Positions 40,195-50,000 are shown, counted from the stretch's first letter. The stretch: 64,000 bases of DNA from Quadrisphaera sp. RL12-1S (GCF_014270065.1 NZ_JACNME010000010.1:62001-126000), one strand, 5' to 3'. Made by a program: numbers and translations. The notes: generated from the letters alone by a model not told the origin.

Positions 40195-41205
40195 ATGAGC
40201 ACCGCTGACGCCGCCGCGCGCCACGCCACCACCTCGGCCCCGGACGGGCCCCTGCGCTGCGCCGTCGTCGTCAACCCGGCACGCGTGGAGGACCTGGAGC
40301 GCCGCCGCGCCGCCGTGGACGCCGCCCTCACCGACGCCGGCTGGGCCGCGGCGGAGTGGATCGAGACCACCCCCGACAGCCCGGGCGTCGAGCAGGCCCG
40401 CCAGGCCGCGGCCGACGGCTTCGACGTCGTCTTCGCCTGCGGCGGTGACGGGACGGTCCGCGCGTGCGTGGAGGGCCTCGCCGGCACCTCCACCGCGCTG
40501 GCCATCCTGCCCGCCGGCACCGGCAACCTGCTGGCCACCAACCTGGGGGTCCCGGAGGACCCGGCCGCCGGGGTGCGGCTGGTGCTCGAGCGAGGCCGCC
40601 GGAGCATCGACGTCGGTGTGGCCGCCCCCACGGACGAGGACGACGACAGCCGGCACCCGTTCAGCAGCGCCTTCGCCGTCATGGCGGGGATGGGCTTCGA
40701 CGCCGCGATGCTCGACGACGCCGACTCCCGCCTCAAGAGCGCGCTCGGCCCCGTCGCCTACGTGCTGAGCGCGCTGCGGCACCTGGGCGACCGGAGCATG
40801 CGGCTGACCATCACCCTCGACGACCGGCCACCGCTGCGGCGCCGCGCGCGCAGCGTGGTGGTCGCCAACGTGGGGCGCCTGCAGGCCGGCGTGCTGCTCG
40901 TGGAGCGGGCCAGCCCGGACGACGGCCAGCTGGACGTCGCCGTGCTCGCTCCGCGCAGCCTCCTGCACTGGGTGCGCCTGGCGTGGGGCGTGGTGCGCGG
41001 CCACGAGCACGTGCCGCACCTCGAGCTGCACCGCGCCTCGCGCGTGGTGGTCCGCAGCGACCGCGAGCACCCGCGGGAGCTGGACGGTGACGTCATCGAC
41101 CCCGCGCGGGTGCTGGCGATCACCGTGCGCCACCGGGCGCTGGAGCTGTGCGTGCCGCAGCCCGAGCGCAGCCCCGACCTGTCCGAGGGGTCCGAGCGGC
41201 TCTGA
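40195..41205 (+). CDS. Diacylglycerol kinase-family lipid kinase
   Basis: This 336-residue protein has the DAGK catalytic domain. VVVNPARVED is at the N-terminus, VFACGGDGTVRACVEGLAGTS is the nucleotide glycine loop (GGDGT), and LAILPAGTGNLLATNLG is the catalytic segment (GTGNLLA). The C-terminal part holds GFDAAMLDDADSRLKSALGP and DGQLDVAVLAPRS. Family members phosphorylate diacylglycerol or related lipids. The start is ATG 40195 with GTGAGGA just upstream. No other lipid gene adjoins except the hydrolase upstream. Confidence 0.9.
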   Translation: MSTADAAARHATTSAPDGPLRCAVVVNPARVEDLERRRAAVDAALTDAGWAAAEWIETTPDSPGVEQARQAAADGFDVVFACGGDGTVRACVEGLAGTSTALAILPAGTGNLLATNLGVPEDPAAGVRLVLERGRRSIDVGVAAPTDEDDDSRHPFSSAFAVMAGMGFDAAMLDDADSRLKSALGPVAYVLSALRHLGDRSMRLTITLDDRPPLRRRARSVVVANVGRLQAGVLLVERASPDDGQLDVAVLAPRSLLHWVRLAWGVVRGHEHVPHLELHRASRVVVRSDREHPRELDGDVIDPARVLAITVRHRALELCVPQPERSPDLSEGSERL

Positions 41206-41306
41206 CGCCGCCGACCAGCCGCCGGCGGGCCGGCGACAGGCCGACGACAGGGTGCGCACAGCCCCTCGGTGGTGCAGGGCGCAGGAGCACCGGGCACTGT
41301 TGGGCC

Positions 41307-42188
41307 GTGCACATCGCAGTGACCGGAGGCTCCGGCAAGCTCGGACGGGTGGTGGTGGCCGACCTCGTCGCCCACGGCCACACCGTCGTCAACCTCGACC
41401 AGGCGCCGCCGCCCGGCGGCCCCGCCGCCCTGCCGGAGGGCGCCCGCTTCCTCAAGACCGACCTCACCGACCACGGCCAGGTGCTCGAGGCGCTGCTCGG
41501 CGTGGACGAGCACCACCGCCACGGCGTGGACGCCCTGGTCCACCTCGGCGCGATCCCCGCGCCGGGCCTCGCCACGGACGCGGTGACGTTCCAGAACAAC
41601 ATCATGAGCACGTACAGCGCGTTCGCCGCCGCGCGCGCCGCGGGCGTCCGCAACGTGGTGTGGGCCTCCTCGGAGACGGTGCTCGGGCTGCCGTTCCAGG
41701 AGGAGCCGCCGCCGTACGCCCCGGTGGACGAGGAGTACCACCCGCGGCCCAACTCCAGCTACTCCCTGAGCAAGGCGCTCGGGGAGGAGATGGCGGTGCA
41801 GTTCTGCCGCTGGGACCCCGAGGCGAAGATCATCGGGCTGCGGTTCTCCAACGTCATGTACCCCGACCAGTACGCCGAGTTCCCCGACTACGACGCCGAC
41901 CCCGGCACCCGCGTGTGGAACCTGTGGGGCTACATCGACGCCCGCGACGGCGCCCAGGCCGTGCGCAAGGCGCTGGAGCTGCAGGCCACCGGCGCGGACG
42001 TGTTCGTCATCGCCAACGCCGACACCGTGATGCAGCGCTCCTCGGCCGAGCTCATGGAGCAGGTGTTCCCCGACGTCGAGGTCCGCGGCGAGCTGGGTGA
42101 GCACCAGACGCTGCTGAGCATCGAGAAGGCCCGCCGCGTGCTCGGCTACGAGCCGGAGCACTCCTGGCGGAGCTCCTTCACCGCCTGA
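41307..42188 (+). CDS. NAD-dependent epimerase/dehydratase (extended SDR)
   Basis: This 293-residue protein has VTGGSGKLGRVVVADLVA as the Rossmann glycine motif (GxxGxxG). The catalytic pair lies in SSYSLSKALGEEMAVQFCR (YxxxK). VVWASSETVLGLPF and LRFSNVMYPDQYAEFPDYDADP complete the substrate pocket. It probably acts on a nucleotide sugar or related polyol. GTG 41307 begins directly at the first beta strand. It lies upstream of a repeat-rich gap and SelO. Confidence 0.87.
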   Translation: MHIAVTGGSGKLGRVVVADLVAHGHTVVNLDQAPPPGGPAALPEGARFLKTDLTDHGQVLEALLGVDEHHRHGVDALVHLGAIPAPGLATDAVTFQNNIMSTYSAFAAARAAGVRNVVWASSETVLGLPFQEEPPPYAPVDEEYHPRPNSSYSLSKALGEEMAVQFCRWDPEAKIIGLRFSNVMYPDQYAEFPDYDADPGTRVWNLWGYIDARDGAQAVRKALELQATGADVFVIANADTVMQRSSAELMEQVFPDVEVRGELGEHQTLLSIEKARRVLGYEPEHSWRSSFTA

Positions 42189-42206
42189 CCCGCCCCACCC
42201 TCCCCA

Positions 42207-42345
42207 CCGTGATCATGGACGTCGTGCACAACACAGTCCGTGATCATGGGCGCTGTGCGCACCGCGCTGTCAGGCCCTGGGGCGCTGTCAGGTCCTCGAG
42301 GCCGGATCCGGCCTCGAGGACCTGACGGTGGGCCCCGGCCCGGGA
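42207..42345. repeat. Composite family 1 repeat with a perfect 40-bp palindrome
   Basis: Boxes have TGATCA cores at 42210 and 42241 (31 bp apart). They are followed by GCGCTGTCAGG twice (about 42264 and 42282) and then a palindrome at 42287-42326. Its left half is GTCAGGTCCTCGAGGCCGGA, with exact pairing through all 20 bases. It continues CCTGACGGTGGGCCCCGG, as at 4.6 and 31.8 kb. The palindrome lies 72 bp upstream of the SelO gene start. Confidence 0.85.
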
Positions 42346-42397
42346 CTGCCGAGCCGCGCAGGGAAGGCAGCAGCCGCAGCGGTCGTTGGCCAGGGGG

Positions 42398-43924
42398 ATG
42401 AGCGCTCCAGCGACCACGCCCTCCGCCCCCGCACCCGCCGGCGGTGAGCCGCGCCTGGCGCACGCCTTCGCCGACGCGCTGCCCGAGCTGGCCGTCCCGT
42501 GGCAGGCCGCCCCCGCGCCGGCGCCGCGACTGCTCGTCCTCGACGACGCCCTCGCCGTCGACCTGGGCCTCGACCCGACCTGGTTGCGCTCCCCCGAGGG
42601 CGTGCACTTCCTCACGGGCGGGCTCGTCCCCGACGGGGCAACACCCGTGGCGCAGGTCTACGCCGGCCACCAGTTCGGCGGGTACTCCCCGCGCCTCGGC
42701 GACGGCCGCGCGCTGCTCCTCGGTGAGCTCACCACCCCCGCCGGCGAGGTGCGTGACCTGCACCTCAAGGGCTCCGGGCGCACGCCGCTGTCCCGCGGCG
42801 GCGACGGCCTGGCCGCCGTCGGCCCGATGCTGCGCGAGCACGTCATCAGCTCCGCGATGCACGCCCTCGGCGTGCCGACCACGCAGGCGCTCGCCGTCGT
42901 CGCCACCGGCCGCGACGTCCAGCGCGAGGTGGTGCTGCCCGGCGCGGTGCTCGCGCGCACGGCGTCCAGCCACCTGCGCGTCGGCTCGTTCCAGTACGCC
43001 CGCGCCACCGGCGACACGGCCCTGCTGCGACGCCTGGCCGACGTCGCGATCGCCCGCCACCACCCGCAGGCCGCGCAGGCCGGGTCGCCGGCCGACCAGG
43101 CGAAGGCCCTGCTCGACGCCGTCATCGCCGCCCAGGCCGACCTCGTGGCGCAGTGGGTGCTGCTCGGCTTCGTCCACGGCGTCATGAACACCGACAACAC
43201 GACCATCTCCGGGGAGACCATCGACTACGGCCCGTGCGCCTTCGTCGACGCCTACGACCCCGCGGCCTCCTTCTCCTCCATCGACCACCAGGGCCGCTAC
43301 GCCTACGGCGCCCAGCCGGGCGTGCTCGAGTGGAACCTCGCCCGCTTCGCCGAAGCGCTCCTGCCCCTCCTCGTGGAAGAGCAGGACGACGACGAGGGCA
43401 GCAGCGACCGAGCCGTGGCGATCGCCACGGAGTCCCTCGGCGCGTACCGGCCGCGGTTCGCCGCGGCCTGGCGCGCCGGCACGCGCCGCAAGCTGGGCCT
43501 GGCCGCGGTGGCGGGGCACGACGACGAGGTCGACGGCATGGTCACCGACCTGCTGCGCCTCGCGCAGACCGACCACGTCGACCACACCGGTCTGCACCGG
43601 CGCCTGGCCGACGCGGCACGAGCCGGCAGCAGCGCCCCCGCCCGGGACCTCTTCCTGGACCGCGAGGGGTTCGACGCCTGGGCCGCCCGCTGGCTGCCGC
43701 TGGCCCCCGACGCCGCGGCGATGGACGCGGTCAACCCGGTCTACGTCCCGCGCAACCACCTCGTGGAGGAGGCGCTGGCGGCCGCGACCGGCGGGGACCT
43801 CGCGCCGCTGGAGCGCCTCGTCGACGTCGTGACCCACCCGTACGTCGAGCGCCCCGGGTGGGAGCGCTACGCCGAGCCCGCCCCCGACGCCTTCGGCCCC
43901 TACACGACCTTCTGCGGCACCTGA
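42398..43924 (+). CDS. selO: Protein adenylyltransferase SelO (YdiU family)
   Basis: This 508-residue pseudokinase transfers AMP to Ser, Thr or Tyr of target proteins. It shows [40 protein letters not shown] and [21 protein letters not shown]. The kinase-like [28 protein letters not shown] is followed by [15 protein letters not shown] and a terminal YTTFCGT. The eukaryotic C-terminal selenocysteine position holds Cys in this bacterial form. The start is chosen at ATG 42398; a TTG is 12 bp upstream. It is preceded by the 40-bp palindrome and followed by a family 1 element. Confidence 0.93.
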   Translation: MSAPATTPSAPAPAGGEPRLAHAFADALPELAVPWQAAPAPAPRLLVLDDALAVDLGLDPTWLRSPEGVHFLTGGLVPDGATPVAQVYAGHQFGGYSPRLGDGRALLLGELTTPAGEVRDLHLKGSGRTPLSRGGDGLAAVGPMLREHVISSAMHALGVPTTQALAVVATGRDVQREVVLPGAVLARTASSHLRVGSFQYARATGDTALLRRLADVAIARHHPQAAQAGSPADQAKALLDAVIAAQADLVAQWVLLGFVHGVMNTDNTTISGETIDYGPCAFVDAYDPAASFSSIDHQGRYAYGAQPGVLEWNLARFAEALLPLLVEEQDDDEGSSDRAVAIATESLGAYRPRFAAAWRAGTRRKLGLAAVAGHDDEVDGMVTDLLRLAQTDHVDHTGLHRRLADAARAGSSAPARDLFLDREGFDAWAARWLPLAPDAAAMDAVNPVYVPRNHLVEEALAAATGGDLAPLERLVDVVTHPYVERPGWERYAEPAPDAFGPYTTFCGT

Positions 43925-43938
43925 CCCCCTCACACCCT

Positions 43939-44054
43939 CCGTGATCATGGACTTCCCGTGCACTTTCCGCCGTGGCCGCCGACCTGTGACGCAGACCTCG
44001 TTCGGGAAGTCCATGATCACGGCTGGAAAGTGCTTCGGAGGCCCATGATCACGG
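43939..44054. repeat. Family 1 composite between SelO and the LON-domain gene
   Basis: CCGTGATCATGGACTTCCC (43939-43957) pairs exactly with its reverse complement at 44004-44022. A third inverted box is at 44043-44054, with its core 32 bp from the second. The part 44004-44054 matches the element at 29135-29185 in reverse orientation (45 of 51). A long stem is possible in RNA. Confidence 0.8.
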
Positions 44055-44076
44055 CGGGGTGTCAGGGACGGCTGCT

Positions 44077-44082
44077 TAGGCT
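44077..44082 (+). promoter_or_regulatory. -10 element TAGGCT of leaderless LON-domain gene
   Basis: TAGGCT ends 6 nt before the third GTG of a GTG-GTG-GTG run (44089). This selects the last GTG as start. Confidence 0.45.
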
Positions 44083-44088
44083 GTGGTG

Positions 44089-44775
44089 GTGAGCGAGCGG
44101 CTGCCCCTGTTCCCGCTGCGCACCGTGCTGGTGCCCGGGCTCGTGCTGCCCCTGACGATCTTCGAGCCGCGCTACGTCGCGCTCGTCGAGCACCTGCTGT
44201 CCCTCCCCGAGGAGCAGCGCGCGTTCGGCGTGGTCGCCCTGCGCCACGGCCGTGACGCGGGCTCGCGCCCCGGAGCGGTCGACCTCCACGAGGTCGGCTG
44301 CACCGCCGTGGTCCGCGACGTGTCCGAGCCCGACGGTCCCGGGGACGGCCGCTACGAGCTCATCACCTCCGGCGCGGTGCGCTTCCGGCTCGACGGCGTC
44401 GACGAGGGCGCCGGCACCCCGTACCTCACCGGCCTGGTCAGCCCCGTGCCCGAGCGGGCCGGCGCCGACCAGGACCGCCTCGCCGACCTCGCCACCTCCA
44501 CGGCGGCCGCGTGGACCGCCTACCGCGAGCAGCTGGGCATCGCCACCACCGGCGTGCCGGGTGGCGTCCCGGAGGACCCGGCCGTGCTGAGCTACCTCGT
44601 CATGGCCGGGATGGTCCTCGACCTGCCCGAGCGGCAGCGCCTGCTGGAGCTGCCCGACACGGCCACCCGCCTGCGCGAGGAGCGAGCGATCCTGCGGCGC
44701 GAGCAGGTGCTCATCTCCGAGCTGCGCTCGCTGCCCGCGCAGGACCTCCTCGACGACCCGCCGGTCTACAACTGA
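44089..44775 (+). CDS. LON substrate-binding domain protein
   Basis: This 228-residue protein carries only the N-terminal domain of Lon protease. RLPLFPLRTVLVPGLVLPLTIFEPRYVALVEHLL is the hallmark start, RAFGVVALRHGRDAG follows, and YELITSGAVRFRLDGV comes later. The helical tail contains EDPAVLSYLVMAGMVLDLPERQRLLELPDTATRLRE. There is no ATPase or protease part. Stand-alone proteins of this class are of unknown role, possibly in protein quality control. The stop is 10 bp before the YbaK gene. Confidence 0.88.
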   Translation: MSERLPLFPLRTVLVPGLVLPLTIFEPRYVALVEHLLSLPEEQRAFGVVALRHGRDAGSRPGAVDLHEVGCTAVVRDVSEPDGPGDGRYELITSGAVRFRLDGVDEGAGTPYLTGLVSPVPERAGADQDRLADLATSTAAAWTAYREQLGIATTGVPGGVPEDPAVLSYLVMAGMVLDLPERQRLLELPDTATRLREERAILRREQVLISELRSLPAQDLLDDPPVYN

Positions 44776-44785
44776 GGGCGCGCTG

Positions 44786-45286
44786 ATGGGGAAGAAGCCC
44801 GCCGCCGGCGGCACGCCCGCCACCACCGCCCTGACGCGCGCCGGGGTCCCGCACACCGTGCACCCGTACGAGCACGACGCCGCCGTCTCCGCCGAGGTCG
44901 GCTACGGCCTGGAGGCCGCGCACGCCCTCGGCATCGACCCGGCGCGCGTCTACAAGACGCTCGTGGTGGAGGTCGACGGCGCGCTCGGCGTCGCCGTGCT
45001 CCCGGTCAGCGCCAAGCTCGACCTCAAGGCGGTCGGCGCGGCGCTGGGCGGCAAGCGCGCCGCCATGGCCGACCCGGTCGCCGCCGAGCGCACCACCGGG
45101 TACGTGCGAGGCGGCATCAGCCCGCTCGGGCAGCGCAAGCAGCTGCCCACCGTCATCGACAGCTCAGCCGTCGAGCACCCCAGCATCCTCGTCAGCGGCG
45201 GTCGCCGCGGCCTCGACGTGGAGCTCGCCCCCGCCGACCTCGTCTCCCTGACGGGCGCCACCGTGGCGTCCGTCGCCGCCTCCTGA
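44786..45286 (+). CDS. ybaK: Cys-tRNA(Pro)/Cys-tRNA(Cys) deacylase YbaK/EbsC family
   Basis: This 166-residue editing protein has VPHTVHPYEHD and ALGIDPARVYKTLVVEV. The catalytic Lys is in LPVSAKLDLKAVGAALGGKRAAM, and GYVRGGISPLGQRKQLPTVID is the family signature. It hydrolyses Cys wrongly attached to tRNA-Pro. ATG 44786 is 10 bp after the LON-domain stop and the RlmC gene starts 15 bp downstream, so the three genes are probably one operon. Confidence 0.92.
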   Translation: MGKKPAAGGTPATTALTRAGVPHTVHPYEHDAAVSAEVGYGLEAAHALGIDPARVYKTLVVEVDGALGVAVLPVSAKLDLKAVGAALGGKRAAMADPVAAERTTGYVRGGISPLGQRKQLPTVIDSSAVEHPSILVSGGRRGLDVELAPADLVSLTGATVASVAAS

Positions 45287-45301
45287 GCGACCCGCCGTCC
45301 C

Positions 45302-46483
45302 GTGCAGTGCGACTACTACGACGCCGGTGCCTGCCGCTCGTGCACCCTCATGGGCGTCCCGGAGGACGTCCAGGTCGCCGACGCGCAGGAGCGCGTCGAG
45401 GCGCTGCTGCCCACCGTCCCGACCTGGCTCACCCCTGCCACCGGCCCGGCGAGCCGCTTCCGCAACCGCGCCAAGATGGTCGTCGCCGGCACCGCCGAGG
45501 CCCCGACGCTGGGCATCCTCGACGCAGCCGGCCGCGGCGTCGACCTCGTGCGGTGCGGTCTGTACCCGGCGTCCATCACGGACGCCCTGGAGCCGCTGCG
45601 CGCCTTCGTCACCCGCGCCGCGCTGGTCCCCTACGACGTCCCCGCCCGCCGCGGTGAGCTGAAGCACGTCCACGTCACGACCAACGACGCCGGCGAGCTC
45701 ATGGTCCGGTTCGTGCTGCGCTCCACGGAGTCCCTGCCGCGGATCCGCAAGCACCTCCCCTGGCTCCTGGAGCAGGTCCCGAGCATCCGCGTCGTCTCCG
45801 CCAACCTCCTGCCCCAGCACGCCGCCCTGCTCGAGGGCGACGTCGAGGTCCCCCTCACCCCCGCCGAGCGCCTGCCCGTCCAGCAGGGCGGCGTCACGCT
45901 GCTCGCCCGCCCGCAGGGCTTCCTGCAGACCAACACCGACGTGGCGGGGCAGCTGTACACCCAGGTCGCGGCCTGGGTGGACGACCTCGACGACGACGAG
46001 CGCCGCGACGGCGGCGCCGCTGCGCTGCGCGTGTGGGACCTGTACTGCGGCGCCGGCGGCTTCGCCCTGCACGTGGCGGCCGGGGCCGCGTCCACCGGCA
46101 CCGGGGACCGCGAGGTGGTCGGCGTCGAGACCAGCGAGCAGGCCGTCGCCGCCGCCCGCGACGCCGCGGCCACCGCGGGCCTGGCCGGCACGACCGTCGT
46201 CCACGCCGACGCCACCGCGTGGGCGCGGGAGCAGCCCGAGGCCGCCGCGCCCGACGTCGTCGTCGTCAACCCGCCGCGGCGGGGGCTGGGCGAGCAGCTG
46301 TGCGCGTGGCTCGACGCCGCTCCCCCGCGGACCCGGCACCTGCTCTACTCCAGCTGCAACCCCGCCTCGCTGGCGACGGACCTGGAGGCGCTGCCCGGGT
46401 GGGAGCCGGTGCGGGGGCGGCTGTTCGCGATGTTCCCGCAGACCACCCACGCCGAGGTGCTGGTCCAGCTCCGCCGCCGCTGA
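45302..46483 (+). CDS. rlmC: 23S rRNA (uracil-C5)-methyltransferase RlmC-like
   Basis: This 393-residue protein has the N-terminal 4Fe-4S ligands CDYYDAGACRSC (Cys3, Cys11, Cys14) and a later Cys in VRCGLYP. FRNRAKMVVAGT marks the RlmC type without a TRAM domain. The SAM motif is VWDLYCGAGGFALHVAAG, the substrate motif VVVNPPRRGLGEQL and the catalytic Cys lies in LYSSCNPASLATDL. It methylates a uracil (U747 in E. coli) of 23S rRNA. GTG 45302 follows YbaK by 15 bp. A family 1 hairpin follows. Confidence 0.92.
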   Translation: MQCDYYDAGACRSCTLMGVPEDVQVADAQERVEALLPTVPTWLTPATGPASRFRNRAKMVVAGTAEAPTLGILDAAGRGVDLVRCGLYPASITDALEPLRAFVTRAALVPYDVPARRGELKHVHVTTNDAGELMVRFVLRSTESLPRIRKHLPWLLEQVPSIRVVSANLLPQHAALLEGDVEVPLTPAERLPVQQGGVTLLARPQGFLQTNTDVAGQLYTQVAAWVDDLDDDERRDGGAAALRVWDLYCGAGGFALHVAAGAASTGTGDREVVGVETSEQAVAAARDAAATAGLAGTTVVHADATAWAREQPEAAAPDVVVVNPPRRGLGEQLCAWLDAAPPRTRHLLYSSCNPASLATDLEALPGWEPVRGRLFAMFPQTTHAEVLVQLRRR

Positions 46484-46501
46484 CCCCCTCGAGGTGGCCG
46501 T

Positions 46502-46541
46502 CTCCCCATGATCACGACCGACTCGCCGTGATCATGGGGAG
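46502..46541. terminator. Family 1 repeat as a 15-bp hairpin between convergent genes
   Basis: CTCCCCATGATCACG (46502-46516) pairs exactly with CGTGATCATGGGGAG (46527-46541) around a 10-nt loop. TGATCA cores are 20 bp apart and in opposite orientation. The right arm holds the stop codon of the following minus-strand gene. It is a likely bidirectional terminator for rlmC and that gene. Confidence 0.75.
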
Positions 46542-47077
46542 TCGGCCACCTCCTCGGCCTCGTCAGCCGCGGCGTCGCGCGGGGTGCGGGCGCCGCTCCA
46601 GGCCGCGGACAGGTGGCCCATCGTCATCACCAGGGCCGCCACCGCCGGCCACACCAGCAGCACCCCGGTGCTGTGGCTGCGCAGCGGGCTCACCAGCCCG
46701 CGCGCCGGGTCGGCTCCGGCGGCCACCTGCGCCGCCACCGACGGCGGGCCCAGCCACGCCCCCACCTGCGAGGCGAGCACCGCGCCGAACAGGCAGCCGG
46801 CGATCACGGCCAGGCTGCGACGGGAGGGCGCGTCCCCGGGGCGCACCGCGGCGACCACGCCGCAGAGGAGCCCCGCCGCCGCGCCGAGCACCACGAGCCA
46901 GCCGTCCTGGGAGGCGGTGAGCCCGGGATCGGCGGCGCCCAGCACCGAGCCGCCCTGCAGCAGCACCACCGGCCCCGTCGGCGCGACGAGCCACCACACC
47001 ACCCCGACCACCGCCCCCAGCAGCACCGGCCCCACCACGGGAACCAGCGGCCGCAGCGCGCGCAGCCGGGGCGTCAC
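46532..47077 (-). CDS. DUF2567-family membrane protein
   Basis: This 181-residue protein has about four transmembrane segments (LVPVVGPVLLGAVVGVVWWLVAP, VVLGAAAGLLCGVVAAV, IAGCLFGAVLASQVGAWL and VLLVWPAVAALVMTMGHL). AADPGLTASQDGWLVVLG after the first is typical of DUF2567. Function is unknown. The GTG 47077 start overlaps the dnaE stop by 4 bp (GTGA), so it is translated with the polymerase gene. The last codons and stop lie in the family 1 hairpin, so the repeat forms the C-terminus (VADSP). Confidence 0.72.
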   Translation of the reverse strand: MTPRLRALRPLVPVVGPVLLGAVVGVVWWLVAPTGPVVLLQGGSVLGAADPGLTASQDGWLVVLGAAAGLLCGVVAAVRPGDAPSRRSLAVIAGCLFGAVLASQVGAWLGPPSVAAQVAAGADPARGLVSPLRSHSTGVLLVWPAVAALVMTMGHLSAAWSGARTPRDAAADEAEEVADSP

Positions 47078-50000
47078 ACGAGGCAGCTGGGCCCCAGCAG
47101 CGCCTTGAGGTCGCCGAACAGCGACGGCGACGGGGTCACCCGCAGCGCGTCGTCGAGGCAGACCAGCACCTGCTTGTCGGTGGTGAGCAGCTTGAGGTGC
47201 ACGAGCGTCTGGCCGCGGTGGTCCTGCAGCACCCCGCGCAGGCGGTCGGCGACGGGCTCGGTGCACCGCTGCTCGGGCAGCGTGATGACCACCGGGCCGT
47301 CAGCGGCCACCGAGGTGTCGGGCACGGACAGGTCCTGCGCGTGCAGCGAGGGCACGTCGTCGCGGCGCGACAGCCGGCCGCGGACGACGACGACGGCGTC
47401 CGGCGCCAGCAGGTGCGCGAACTGCTCGTAGCTGCTGGGGAAGAACAGCACCTCCACCGCGCCGCCGAGGTCCTCGACGGTGGCGATGGCCCACTGCTTG
47501 CCCTGCTTGGTCATCTTGCGCTGCAGGCCCGTGATGAGCCCGGCGATGGTGACCATCGAGCCGTCCTGGCGGGACTCGTCGGTGAGGAGCGTGGCCACCG
47601 AGCAGTCCGCGGCGGAGCTCAGCACGTGCTCGAGGCCGAAGAGCGGGTGGTCGGAGACGTAGAGGCCGAGCATCTCGCGCTCGCGCGCCAGCAGCTCCTT
47701 CTTGTCCCACTCGGGCAGGTCCGGCACGGCGACGCTGAGGGCGGAGCCCTGGCCGACGCCGTCCTCGTCGTCGTCGCCCATGAGACCGCCGAAGAGGTCG
47801 TACTGGCCCTTCTCCTCCTGGCGCTTGAGGCCCACCACCGAGTCGACGGCGTCCTCGTGCACCGACAGCAGCGCCCGGCGCTTGGCGCCCAGGGAGTCGA
47901 AGGCGCCGGCCTTGATGAGGGACTCCACCGTGCGCTTGTTGCAGACGACGGCGGGGACCTTGGCGAGGAAGTCGCCGAAGCTGGTGAAGGCGCCCTTCTC
48001 CTCGCGGGCCTTCTCGATGGCGTCGACGACGTTCTCGCCGACGTTGCGGATGGCCGCCAGGCCGAAGCGGATGTCGGAGCCGACCGCGGCGTACGTGGCG
48101 ATCGACTCGTTGACGTCCGGCGGGAGCACGGTGACGCCCATGCGGCGGCACTCGTTGAGGTAGAGCGCGGACTTGTCCTTGTCGTCGCGCACGGACGTCA
48201 GCACCGCGGCCATGTACTCGGCCGGGTAGTGCGCCTTGAGGTAGGCGGTCCAGTAGGACACGACGCCGTAGGCCGCGGAGTGCGCCTTGTTGAACGCGTA
48301 GTCGGAGAACGGCAGCAGCACGTCCCACAGGGCCTTGACCGCGGCCTCGGAGAAGCCGCGCTCGTGCATGCCGCCGGAGAACTTCTCGTACTGCTTGTCC
48401 AGCTCGGACTTCTTCTTCTTGCCCATCGCCCGCCGCAGCAGGTCCGCCTGGCCGAGGCTGAAGCCCGCCACGGTCTGCGCGATGGACATCACCTGCTCCT
48501 GGTAGACGATCAGGCCGTAGGTGGTGCCCAGCACCTCCTTGAGCGGCTCGGCCAGCTCGGGGTGCAGCGGCGTGATCTCCTGCTGGCCGTTCTTGCGCAG
48601 GGCGTAGTTGGTGTGGCTCCCCGCACCCATGGGGCCCGGGCGGTAGAGGGCGCCGACGGCGGAGATGTCCTCGAAGTTGTCGGGGCGCATGAGGCGCAGC
48701 AGCGAGCGCATGGGCCCGCCGTCGAACTGGAAGACGCCGAGGGTGTCGCCGCGCTGCAGCAGCGCGTACGTCTCGGGGTCGTCGAGCTCGAGCTCCTCGA
48801 GCACCACCTTCTCGCCCCGGTTGCGCTCCACGAGGCGGACGGCGTCGTCCATGATCGTGAGGTTGCGCAGGCCGAGGAAGTCCATCTTGATCAGGCCGAG
48901 GGACTCGCAGCTCGGGTAGTCGAACTGCGTGATGACCTGGCCGTCCTGCTCGCGGCGCATGATCGGGATGAGGTCGATCAGCGGCTCGCTGGACATGATG
49001 ACGCCGGCGGCGTGCACGCCCCACTGGCGCTTCAGGCCCTCCAGCTGCTTGGCCGTCTCCACCACCTTCTGCACGTCGCCCTCGGCCTCGTACAGCTCGC
49101 GGAACTCCTTGCCCTCCGCGTAGCGGTTGTGGGTGGGCTCGAAGATCTGGCTGAGCGGCACGTCCTTGCCCATCACCGCGGCGGGCATCGCCTTGGTGAT
49201 CCGGTCGCCCATGGCGAACGGGTAGCCGAGCACGCGGGAGGCGTCCTTGACGGCCTGCTTGGCCTTGATGGTGCCGTAGGTGACGATCTGCGCGACGCGG
49301 CTCTCGCCGTACTTCTCCGTCACGTACTTGATGACCTCGCCGCGCCGGCGCTCGTCGAAGTCGATGTCGAAGTCGGGCATGGAGACGCGGTCGGGGTTGA
49401 GGAACCGCTCGAAGATCAGGCCGTGGCGCTGCGGGTCCAGGTCGGTGATCTCCAGGGCGTACGCGGCAATCGAGCCCGCACCCGAGCCGCGGCCCGGGCC
49501 CACGCGGATGCCGTTGCGCTTGGCCCAGCGGATGAAGTCGGCGACGACGAGGAAGTACCCCGAGAAGCCCATCTTCGTGATGACGCCGATCTCGTACTCG
49601 GCCACGCGGCGGCTCTCGTCAGGGACGGCGCCCTTGAACCGCATGAGCAGGCCGCGCTCGACCTCCTTGACGAACCAGGAGTCCTCGCTCTCCCCCTCCG
49701 GCACGGGGTAGCGCGGCATGTACGTGCCGACGCCCTCGGAGAACTCCACCGAGCACCGCTCGGCGATGGCGAGGGTGTTGTCGCAGGCCTCGGGCAGCTC
49801 GCGCCACAGGTGGCGCATGTCGGCGGGGGTCTTGAGGTAGAACTCCTCCGCGTCGAACTTGAAGCGGTTCGGGTCCGCCAGCGTGGAGCCGGACTGCACG
49901 CACAGCAGCGCTGCGTGGCCCTCGTGGTGCTCGGGGCGCGTGTAGTGCAGGTCGTTGGTGGCGACCAACGGGATCCCGAGGGCCTTGGCGAGGCGGACCA

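Noticed and set aside
43970-43983. Degenerate second box 31 bp after the box at 43942
   Set aside because: Only 8 of 14 positions match, which is too weak to count as a partner.
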